A stretch of DNA of 44,282 nt from Candidatus Omnitrophota bacterium (GTDB lineage Bacteria; Omnitrophota; Gorgyraeia; Duberdicusellales; 4484-171), in contig JAIPHS010000002.1 of assembly GCA_021735105.1 (NCBI GenBank), forward strand, positions 1 through 44,282, given 5' to 3'. The notes under the pieces were generated by a model. The model was not told the origin of the DNA, made no database searches, and saw only the letters and a program-made list of their open reading frames with translations. Every line of letters starts with the position of its first letter. Position 1 is the first letter of the stretch. The position numbers and the translations under genes are program-made. Below, piece by piece: positions 31,671 to 39,001 of this stretch.

Positions 31671-32155
31671 TTTTTTTTAGTTTAACCTTGATTTTTTTAT
31701 TTTCTTTAACTGGTTGGGCGCAATCTTATGAGGTAAGTTTAGAAAAATTAATTAAAACCCCGGAAAAATATGATAAAAAGAAAGTTTTATTTAAATCTGA
31801 AATCATCGGGGATCCGCTTAGCACCAAAGAAGGAAGTTGGTTTAATGTACAGTCACAAAATCATAATATGAGCATTTTTTTAAAAGACCATAGCAGCATA
31901 GATAAAATTACTTATTGGGGAAATTATAAAAGAAAAGGAGATATAGTTGAAATTGAAGGTGTTTTTTATAAAAATGGCCCTGTTTCTAACCAAAGGGCTG
32001 TTCACCTAATTAGTTTGGAAGTAGTAAGGCAGGGGAAAGAGCTTAAACGTTCAGTCTGCGTCAAAAAAAAGAAGGCTGCTTTGATTAGTCTTGTAATTTT
32101 CTTGACAATAGGGGTTATTTATCTTATAAGAATAAAATTATGGCACAAGAAATAA
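31619..32155 (+). CDS. Secreted or membrane-anchored OB-like protein, unknown function
   Basis: 178 residues. An N-terminal signal-like helix (IVFFSLTLIFLFSLTGWAQS, about 17-36) precedes a beta-rich middle: VSLEKLIKTPEKYDKKKVLFKSEIIG..., GSWFNVQSQNHNMSIFLKD and GDIVEIEGVFYK. This resembles an OB-fold nucleic-acid or ligand-binding domain. A C-terminal membrane helix (ALISLVIFLTIGVIYLI) follows a Lys-rich stretch. The first ~16 residues are encoded by the CACAGAT repeat, so the true start may be 31619, 31634 or later. It overlaps pheS by 16 bases. The function is unknown. Confidence 0.75.
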   Translation: MNTDSMPKISFYRCTQIVFFSLTLIFLFSLTGWAQSYEVSLEKLIKTPEKYDKKKVLFKSEIIGDPLSTKEGSWFNVQSQNHNMSIFLKDHSSIDKITYWGNYKRKGDIVEIEGVFYKNGPVSNQRAVHLISLEVVRQGKELKRSVCVKKKKAALISLVIFLTIGVIYLIRIKLWHKK

Positions 32156-33189
32156 GAAAAATAAAAGAATCTTTTGAAAAAGATTTGGAAAAAGGAAAAA
32201 GTAAAGATTTTTTTCAGGAACTAAAGGTAAAATACTTGGGAAGAAAATCAAAAATATCAGAGCTTTTTTCCAATATTCCCAATTTGCCTAAACAAGAAAG
32301 AGGCCGTTGGGGTAAAGAATTAAACATTTTAAAAAATCAAATAAGTTCAGCTATTGAAGAAAGGCTATCGGAAAAAATTCAAAAAGAAGAGAGATTAGAT
32401 TTAACTTATCCGGCTAAACGCCCTCAAAAAGGGTCAATACACATTTTAAGTTCAGTTACAAAAGAAATATGTTTAATTTTCAAGGAATTGGGGTTTAATG
32501 TTATCGAAGGCAATGAGGTCGAAGATGAGTGGCATAATTTTTCTGCTTTAAATATTCCGCTCGACCATCCTTCTCGAGATGCCTTTGACACTTTTTACCT
32601 GGATTTAGCCAAAAAAGATAAAAAAAGCGGAAACTGGCTGTTGAGAAGCCATACTTCGCCTTCTCAGATAAGAATTATGCAGCAGGTTGATCCCCCTCTA
32701 GCTGTTATTTCTCCCGGGAGAGTCTATCGGCCGGATGTAGTTGATGCGACTCACTCTTTTATGTTTTATCAAATAGAAGGATTTGTGGTTGGCCAAGACA
32801 TAAATTTTTCGTATTTAAAAGGAACGCTTCTTTATTTTGCCCGGCAGTTTTTTTCTCAAGAGGTTCAGTTGCGGTTTAGGCCTCATTTTTTCCCTTTTAC
32901 CGAACCTTCTGCAGAGGTTGATGTTTCATGTGTTATTTGTTCAAAGAAAAATAAACAAAAAAATCAAGATAGGTGCCCGGTTTGTAAAGGTAAAGGCTGG
33001 CTTGAGATATTGGGCTGTGGAATGATTCATCCTGATGTATTGGAAGCTTGTAATATAGACAGCAAAAAATATCAGGGTTTTGCTTTTGGGATGGGTGTCG
33101 ATAGAATTGTTATGCAAAAATATCAAATAAATGATATTAGGCTTTTTTATGAAAATGATATAAATTTCCTGAAACAATTTTCTATTTAA
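32140..33189 (+). CDS. pheS: Phenylalanyl-tRNA synthetase alpha subunit
   Basis: 349 residues. An N-terminal coiled coil (1-90) is followed by the class II core: HPSRDAFDTFYL near 141, LLRSHTSPSQIRIM near 166, GRVYRPDVVDATHSFMFYQIEGFVV near 192 and FAFGMGVDRIVM near 317. Between motifs 2 and 3 are two CxxC pairs (CVIC and CPVC, about 260-280), a zinc-knuckle insertion present in some but not all PheS. It overlaps the preceding gene and is followed four bases later by pheT. Confidence 0.95.
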   Translation: MAQEIRKIKESFEKDLEKGKSKDFFQELKVKYLGRKSKISELFSNIPNLPKQERGRWGKELNILKNQISSAIEERLSEKIQKEERLDLTYPAKRPQKGSIHILSSVTKEICLIFKELGFNVIEGNEVEDEWHNFSALNIPLDHPSRDAFDTFYLDLAKKDKKSGNWLLRSHTSPSQIRIMQQVDPPLAVISPGRVYRPDVVDATHSFMFYQIEGFVVGQDINFSYLKGTLLYFARQFFSQEVQLRFRPHFFPFTEPSAEVDVSCVICSKKNKQKNQDRCPVCKGKGWLEILGCGMIHPDVLEACNIDSKKYQGFAFGMGVDRIVMQKYQINDIRLFYENDINFLKQFSI

Positions 33190-33193
33190 AATT

Positions 33194-35197
33194 ATGGATT
33201 TTAGCCTCAACTTTATAAAACAATTTGTAGATATTAAAAATTCAGCTCAAGATCTTGCCGAACGCCTTACTTCAGCCGGCCTTGAGGTAGAAAATGTAGA
33301 GAAAGTTTCTGATGATTGGGTTTTTTCTGCCGAAGTTACTACTAACCGTTATGATTGGCTCTCGATTGTAGGGATTGCTCAAGAAGTTGCTGCTGTGTTA
33401 GGCAAAAAAATAAAGTTAGATTATCCTAGAATAAAAACTACTCCTAAACCAACAAAAAAGAAAATTTTAATAGACAATTTAGATGATTGTTCTTATTATC
33501 TGGGCAGAGAAATAAAAAAGGTAAAAGTAAAGCAATCCCCTGCCTGGTTGAAGAAAATTCTCATAAATTCCAAATTAACTTCGGTCAATAATATTGTCGA
33601 TGTTACAAACTATTGTATGCTTAAATGGGGCAATCCTCTTCATGCTTTTGACTTAGATAAAATCAAAGGAGATATCCATATAAGAAGAGCAAAAGATAAA
33701 GAAGAGTTTATCGGAATTGATCAAAAACAAAGGACCTTAACCTCAGAAAATTTAGTAATTGCAGATAGCAAAAAAGTTATTGCTTTAGCCGGTATTATGG
33801 GGGCAAAAAATAGTGAAGTTACAGCTAATAGCAAAAATATATTTTTAGAGGCAGCAAAGTTTTCGCCAATTACTATTAGGTGTTCACGGAGAGCGATTGG
33901 CCTTGACACTGAATCTTCTTATCGTTTTGAGAGAAGAGTGTCGGAATCTTTCCTGGAATATGCGTCCGGCGAAGCAACAGATAAAATTTTAAAATTAGCT
34001 GAGGCTGAATTTACCGGTTATAGGAAAGTTGGTAAAAAAACAGAATCAAAACCTAAGCAAATTACTATAAAATTGTCTAAGATGAAAAATTATTTGGGAG
34101 CAGATTTTAAAACAGGTGAAGTCAAAAAAATATTAACTTCTTTAAATTTCAAAGTAAAAAAAGATTTGCCCGATACGATAAAAGTTAAACCAGCTTTATC
34201 TCGTTTTGATATAGAAAAAGAAGTTGATGTCTATGAAGAATTTGCCCGTATTTATGGGTATAATAAAATTGAACCCAAAATACCTTTTATAGAAAAAGCT
34301 TTAAAAACTAACCCTGTTTTAGAAAAAGAAGAAAATAGCTGGAAATTTAAAAACAAAATAAGAGATTTTGCTGCCTTGCTGGGATTTGCTGAAATAATTA
34401 CCTACAGCATGGAGAATAAAGACGAACTTTCCTTATTTACAGAAGAAGAGGGCCTTGGTTTAAGGAACCCTTTACGCAGCCAAGAAAACAGCTTAAGGCC
34501 TACTTTATTTTTAGGGATGATAAAAAGCATAAAACACAATTTAAACCGGGGAAAAGAAAATTTAGCTTTTTTTGAAATTGCAGATAAATATAAAAAAAAG
34601 GGTGGTAATAAAGTTGATGAAAATACATTTTTATCTTTAGGCGTAAGTGGAGACAGGCAAAGGTTTTTTCTGCTAAAAGGCGCAGTTTTAGAGATTCTGG
34701 ATTATTTAAATATAAATTATTTAATTAACCAAACAAAACTGATGAGTGCAAATAACGCCTTAGAAATTAAAGTTAAGGATAGAACTATTGGGTTTATAGG
34801 AAAATTGGATGAAAAATTAAAAGAGAAGTTCGGCTTAAAAGAAGATTTGTTTTTGTCTGAACTTAATTTAAATTTACTTGGTAAATTTAAGCAAGATAAA
34901 AAATTTGAATCTTTTTCTAAATTTCCTGTTATTTGGCGGGATATAAGTTTAGCTATTGATAAAAATACAAAGTTTAAAAAGATTCAAAAAATAATAGAAG
35001 AAGGAAGCCGGCATTTATTGAATCTGAAAATAATAGATACTTATCAAGATAAAAATTTATCAAAAGATCATTTTGGTTTTACTTTGCGTCTTTTTTATCA
35101 ATCTAGAGAAAAAACTTTAAATTCCAATCAAGTGGATAGTTATCATAATCAAATTCGCGAAAAACTTTATAATAAAGAAGGCATTATTTTAAGATAG
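33194..35197 (+). CDS. pheT: Phenylalanyl-tRNA synthetase beta subunit without tRNA-binding (EMAP-like) domain
   Basis: 667 residues. The N-terminal B1 module LNFIKQFVDIKNSAQDLAERLTSAGLEVENVE passes directly to VTTNRYDWLSIVGIAQEVAAVLG (about 49-71). The ~110-residue OB-type tRNA-binding domain that normally lies between them is absent. The B3/B4 editing module (HAFDLDKIKG near 150 and ALAGIMGAKNSEV near 197), B5 and the class II-like core are present, and the C-terminal FDX-ACB anticodon domain ends it (FPVIWRDISLAIDKN to the end). The gene stays in the normal pheS-pheT pair. Confidence 0.95.
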   Translation: MDFSLNFIKQFVDIKNSAQDLAERLTSAGLEVENVEKVSDDWVFSAEVTTNRYDWLSIVGIAQEVAAVLGKKIKLDYPRIKTTPKPTKKKILIDNLDDCSYYLGREIKKVKVKQSPAWLKKILINSKLTSVNNIVDVTNYCMLKWGNPLHAFDLDKIKGDIHIRRAKDKEEFIGIDQKQRTLTSENLVIADSKKVIALAGIMGAKNSEVTANSKNIFLEAAKFSPITIRCSRRAIGLDTESSYRFERRVSESFLEYASGEATDKILKLAEAEFTGYRKVGKKTESKPKQITIKLSKMKNYLGADFKTGEVKKILTSLNFKVKKDLPDTIKVKPALSRFDIEKEVDVYEEFARIYGYNKIEPKIPFIEKALKTNPVLEKEENSWKFKNKIRDFAALLGFAEIITYSMENKDELSLFTEEEGLGLRNPLRSQENSLRPTLFLGMIKSIKHNLNRGKENLAFFEIADKYKKKGGNKVDENTFLSLGVSGDRQRFFLLKGAVLEILDYLNINYLINQTKLMSANNALEIKVKDRTIGFIGKLDEKLKEKFGLKEDLFLSELNLNLLGKFKQDKKFESFSKFPVIWRDISLAIDKNTKFKKIQKIIEEGSRHLLNLKIIDTYQDKNLSKDHFGFTLRLFYQSREKTLNSNQVDSYHNQIREKLYNKEGIILR

Positions 35198-35230
35198 ACA
35201 GAGAAGGGTGGCCGTAAAAACCACCTCTAC

Positions 35231-35259
35231 TTGAAACTAAAAAGGTAGAGTGTTATAAT
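35231..35259 (+). promoter_or_regulatory. Consensus promoter of the 6S RNA
   Basis: TTGAAA (35231-35236), an exact 17-base spacer and a perfect TATAAT (35254-35259). Transcription is expected near 35266, at the base of the 6S terminal stem. Confidence 0.8.
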
Positions 35260-35265
35260 TGTTGC

Positions 35266-35420
35266 GTACCCTGCCTGTTTCGTTCGGGGTATTAGCGCTA
35301 CAGCCAACATTAATTTTAAGGGAGCCAATATTTTTTAGGCAAAAGTTTAAAATGCGGTGCCCACTTGTATGAGAAAAGGACTGATAGCGTTAGACCCTAG
35401 CGGACTTATGGTGGGGTTTT
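35266..35420 (+). ncRNA. ssrS: 6S RNA (regulator of RNA polymerase)
   Basis: About 155 bases. The terminal stem ACCCTGCC (35268-35275) pairs with GGTGGGGT (35410-35417) over eight pairs including two G-U. The closing stem AGCGCTA pairs with TAGCGTT near the 3' side, and GGGT with ACCC. CTGTTTCGTTCGGG on the 5' arm and GTGCCCACTTG on the 3' arm resemble conserved 6S segments, leaving an open central bubble. 6S traps the housekeeping polymerase in stationary phase. The position after pheT matches the pheT-zapA-ssrS neighbourhood of other bacteria (zapA is missing). TTTTCTTT after the stem could terminate it. Confidence 0.75.
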
Positions 35421-35435
35421 CTTTAAAGGAGTAAA

Positions 35436-36407
35436 ATGATTAAACAATTATCTAATCCAAAGTTAAAAAAACCAATTTTTATAGCGGCTTGGCCGGGTAT
35501 GGGTGAAGTAGCTTATCGGAGTGCATTATTTTTAAAAGAGGCTATGAATTTTAAAATGTTTGCCAAGATTCGCACCGAATTTTTTTTCAAACCGGCCGCA
35601 GTAAATGTTAAAGCCGGAATAACCAATATACCTAAACCTCCGGCGGGATTATTTTATTATTACAAAGGTAAAGAAGGCCCGGATATAATTCTTTTCCTAG
35701 GCCAAGCTCAGCCTCCTCTTGATCACGCAGAAGAGCTTTCAGGAATTATAATTAAGTTTATAAAAAAATATAATCCAAAATTGATTCTTACCTTTGCTGC
35801 TAAACCAGAATCAATTGATCATAAGCATCAATCATCACTATGGCTGGCTGCAACTCATCTTTCTGTTATTAAGCAGTTTGAAAAAACAGAAACAAAAGTA
35901 TTAAAAAAAGGCCAGATAAGTGGATTAAATGGCATATTATTAGGTGTGGCTAAATATAAAGGGCTTAAAGGCGCTTGTATTTTAGCTGAAATTCCTTTTT
36001 ATACAGCCCAAATCGAGAACCCCAAGGCTACAGCCATTGTCTTAGATTTACTTATTAACTTTTTTCAGATTAAACTTGATATTTCTTCTATTTGGAAAAG
36101 AGCAAAATTTATTGAAAAAGAAATAGATAAATTAATTAGTTATCTTAAAGGAGAAGCCAAGCCGGAAGGCCCCAGCCCTTTAAATGAAGAAGATGTCAAA
36201 AGAATAAAAAAAGATTTGGCAGCATATACCAAGGTTCCCCAATCAGCTAGAGGAAAAATTGAGGATCTTTTTAAAAAAGCTAAAAAAGATATAACTGCTG
36301 CGAGTGAATTAAAAAAAGAGCTTGATGATTGGAATGTTTATAAGGAATATGAAGACAGATTCCTAGATTTATTCCGCAATAGGGATAAAGATAAAGGCAT
36401 TCATTAA
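35436..36407 (+). CDS. PAC2 family protein
   Basis: 323 residues. The N-terminal two thirds match the PAC2 (proteasome assembly chaperone 2-like) fold: PIFIAAWPGMGEVAYRSALFL near 14, PAAVNVKAGI near 52, LFLGQAQP near 87, LTFAAKPE near 118 and LAEIPFYTAQIENPKATAIVLDLLINFF near 181. The last ~110 residues are charged helices (EKEIDKLISYLKGEA, ELKKELDDWNVYKEYEDRF). PAC2 proteins occur in archaea and in bacteria without proteasomes, and the bacterial role is unknown. AAAGGAG lies four bases before the ATG, right after the 6S RNA, so it may be read from the same promoter. Confidence 0.88.
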   Translation: MIKQLSNPKLKKPIFIAAWPGMGEVAYRSALFLKEAMNFKMFAKIRTEFFFKPAAVNVKAGITNIPKPPAGLFYYYKGKEGPDIILFLGQAQPPLDHAEELSGIIIKFIKKYNPKLILTFAAKPESIDHKHQSSLWLAATHLSVIKQFEKTETKVLKKGQISGLNGILLGVAKYKGLKGACILAEIPFYTAQIENPKATAIVLDLLINFFQIKLDISSIWKRAKFIEKEIDKLISYLKGEAKPEGPSPLNEEDVKRIKKDLAAYTKVPQSARGKIEDLFKKAKKDITAASELKKELDDWNVYKEYEDRFLDLFRNRDKDKGIH

Positions 36408-36409
36408 TA

Positions 36410-36492
<83 letters not shown>

Positions 36493-36499
36493 ATTTAAG

Positions 36500-36581
36500 A
36501 CACAGATACACACAAATTTTTGGCAGATTCACGCAGATATTTTATCTGTGTTTATCGGTAATTCTATCTGTGTGAATCTGC
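36500..36581. repeat. CACAGAT word repeat with a 17-bp inverted repeat
   Basis: GCAGATTCACGCAGATA (36523-36539) and TATCTGTGTGAATCTGC (36565-36581) are reverse complements with one mismatch. CACAGATACACAC lies before them and TTATCTGTGTTTATCGG between them. It separates the response-regulator gene (stop at 36583) from tRNA-Leu, so it might also fold in the operon transcript; it is not followed by a T tract. Confidence 0.75.
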
Positions 36582-36582
36582 T

Positions 36583-37512
36583 TTAGTCTTTTCGGCGGTC
36601 GAAGATATATTTACTTTCGGGGAACTTTTTTGCTAAACTTTTTAGTTCTGCACCTCGAGAACTTACCTGAGCTACATGATTAAAATCTTTTTTTTCATTG
36701 GTAATTATACCTATTGAAATAGTGGGGAAGCCAAATTTGGATGTCTCCCCACTTCTATTTTTTGCTTCAATGTAACTTTTTTTTCTATCTTCCGGATCGA
36801 AAAAATTTGGAGAAAAATTATCAAATTTAAAAATTATACTTTTTGATATTAGCTCTGCTTTTTCAACGGAAGTTATTATTACGAAATCATCTCCGCCGAT
36901 ATGTCCAATAAAATCATTCGATTGGCCTTTTTCCTGCATAGCTTCAACCAGTATTTGTGAAGTTTCTTTAATTATTTCATCTCCCCTGCCAAAGCCATAA
37001 TAGTCATTTAAAACTTTAAAATTATCTATATCCACATAGAGAACAGCAAAATTTTCTTTGAGAGATAGTTTATTTTCTAATTCTTTATTTATTGAAATGT
37101 TTCCCGGTAATCTGGTTAAGGGGTTTGCATCAAGATTTAAACTAGATCTTCTGATTAACATTCTAATTCTTGCAATTAATTCTTGGGGTAAGAATGGTTT
37201 AGTCATATAGTCATCAGCGCCAGCTTCCAGCCCTTTGACTTTGTCCTCAACCTCTCCTTTTCCAGTAAGCATCAAAACTGGTAAATTCATAAGCAAAGCA
37301 TCTTGTCTTATTTTTTTACAAATTTGATCTCCATTGATATCCGGCAGCATATAGTCCAATATGAGTAAATCAGGGGTAATTTTTTTTAGTTTAATTAAAG
37401 CCTCACCGCCGGTATCAGCAGTTTGGACCTCAAATTCACTTTCTAAAGTAGCTTCTATTAAATCTAAGATGTCTAAGTTGTCGTCTACAGCTAATATTTT
37501 TAATTTATTCAT
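36583..37512 (-). CDS. Response regulator with receiver and GGDEF domains
   Basis: 309 residues. The receiver domain (1-120) has the acidic pocket VDD (D10, D11), phospho-acceptor D53 in LILDYMLPD, T83 and K105 in MTKPF. The GGDEF domain follows: NPLTRLPGN near 130, VDIDNFKVLNDYYGFGRGDEI near 160, and the active-site loop GGDDF at 206-210. The loop is GGDDF instead of GGDEF, preceded by HI instead of the usual R-x, and no RxxD inhibitory site is seen. Diguanylate cyclase activity is therefore possible but uncertain. It is the last gene of the operon after the kinase, overlapping it by eight bases. Confidence 0.92.
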   Translation of the reverse strand: MNKLKILAVDDNLDILDLIEATLESEFEVQTADTGGEALIKLKKITPDLLILDYMLPDINGDQICKKIRQDALLMNLPVLMLTGKGEVEDKVKGLEAGADDYMTKPFLPQELIARIRMLIRRSSLNLDANPLTRLPGNISINKELENKLSLKENFAVLYVDIDNFKVLNDYYGFGRGDEIIKETSQILVEAMQEKGQSNDFIGHIGGDDFVIITSVEKAELISKSIIFKFDNFSPNFFDPEDRKKSYIEAKNRSGETSKFGFPTISIGIITNEKKDFNHVAQVSSRGAELKSLAKKFPESKYIFDRRKD

Positions 37513-39001
37513 TTTTTCTTTTTTCTAGGGTAAAAGAAAAAGTAGTTCCCTCGCCTACTTCTGACTCAACCCATATTTTCTGTTTGTGGCTATCGATTAT
37601 TTTTTTTACCAAGGGAAGCCCTAAGCCGCTTCCTTTTATTGCTCTTTTCTCCATATCTTTTACTCGATAAAATTCTTGAAATATCTTATCTAAGTTTTCT
37701 TTAGAGATACCAAATCCTGTATCAGCTATAGAAATTAAAGCTTTTTGATTGGTATCTTTACAGCTAATTATTATTTGGCCACCTTCAGGTGTAAACTTAA
37801 TAGCATTATTGACAAGATTAGTCAAGACTCTTTCAATTAAATTTTTATCCATATAAACATTAAAATTTTCAGGTGCATCTATCTTAATATCTATATTCTT
37901 TTGATGACTTTGTGGTTCAAAAAAGTCAGCAATATTCTTGATTAAAGGCACAATGTCATCAAAAGTTATATTTATTTCTATCTTTCCGGATTCAATTCGA
38001 GAAATATCTAAGAGAGTATTAACTATATCCATTAACTTATCAACATTTTCAACTACTTTTTCAAGCCTTTTTTTTGCCTCTTGGGGTAATTTGCCAAATT
38101 TTTCATCAGCTAAAAGTGAAGAAAACCCCTTAACAGAAGTAAGAGGTGTTCTTAGTTCGTGAGATACATTTGAAATAAAATCTGATTTTGTTTTACTGAT
38201 TGTTTCCACTGTTTTTAAACTTTTAGCTAATTCTTTTGTTCTGTTTTTTATTTTATTTTCCAGGCTTTCTTTGGTTTGATAAATTTGTTCAAATAATTCA
38301 ATGTTGTCTAAGCATTTAGATAAATACATACAAAGTATTAAGAAAGTTTCTTTTGTCGACTCTCTGATAAAATCAGAAGAAATTAATCCAGCTAAAATAA
38401 AAATATTATAAACTTTACTTTTAGTCTTAATAGGACAGATAAGGATATTGTTTATATTTAATCTGGCCGAAAGTGTTTTACAAATCTCAGATTCAGAAGT
38501 TAATATTTTTTTTTCTTGAAGGTAAGATTTATTTTTGAAAATGATATCAGCTATAGTTTTAGTTTCAAAAGAGTCAAAATTCATTTCATATATTTGTTCT
38601 AGATTATCAAAGTCTAATAAAAGGCCTTTTTTGAAACCAAATTTTTCTATTAAAAGGTTGTCTATCTTTAAAAAAAGTTGATTTTTATTAAGTATGGGCA
38701 GGCTGGATGATATAAATTTTCTTAAAAGATTGAGCTTGTTACCCTGCACTTCTATTTCTTGTTGGTAAAGCTTTAAGTCCATATCGCCTTTTAAAATTAT
38801 TTTTGCTTGTTGGTCTAATTTTTCTAAAGAACTATTTAAGCTAAAATTTTCTTTTTTCAAATTAGATATAGCATTTAATTTCTTTACAACATAGAGGAAT
38901 ACAAAGACAACAAATAGTGTGAAGAAAAAACTTGCGCTTAATGCAGTTTTTGAAGAAATATTTAAAAATTCAGCTAACAAAACCGGGCTATTCCCAAACA
39001 T
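37505..39001 (-). CDS. Membrane sensor histidine kinase
   Basis: 498 residues. One membrane helix near 20-40, a coiled coil (45-90), then a GAF-like region (about 95-235) for a cytoplasmic signal. The dimerisation/phospho-acceptor domain carries H281 in FISNVSHELRTPLTSVKGF. The ATPase domain shows the N box NLVNNAIKFTPEGG, G1 ADTGFGI, the F box FQEFYRV and G2 KGSGLGLPLV. All catalytic boxes are intact. It lies between the FIST gene (14-base overlap) and the REC-GGDEF regulator, its probable phosphorylation target. Confidence 0.93.
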   Translation of the reverse strand: MFGNSPVLLAEFLNISSKTALSASFFFTLFVVFVFLYVVKKLNAISNLKKENFSLNSSLEKLDQQAKIILKGDMDLKLYQQEIEVQGNKLNLLRKFISSSLPILNKNQLFLKIDNLLIEKFGFKKGLLLDFDNLEQIYEMNFDSFETKTIADIIFKNKSYLQEKKILTSESEICKTLSARLNINNILICPIKTKSKVYNIFILAGLISSDFIRESTKETFLILCMYLSKCLDNIELFEQIYQTKESLENKIKNRTKELAKSLKTVETISKTKSDFISNVSHELRTPLTSVKGFSSLLADEKFGKLPQEAKKRLEKVVENVDKLMDIVNTLLDISRIESGKIEINITFDDIVPLIKNIADFFEPQSHQKNIDIKIDAPENFNVYMDKNLIERVLTNLVNNAIKFTPEGGQIIISCKDTNQKALISIADTGFGISKENLDKIFQEFYRVKDMEKRAIKGSGLGLPLVKKIIDSHKQKIWVESEVGEGTTFSFTLEKRKNE

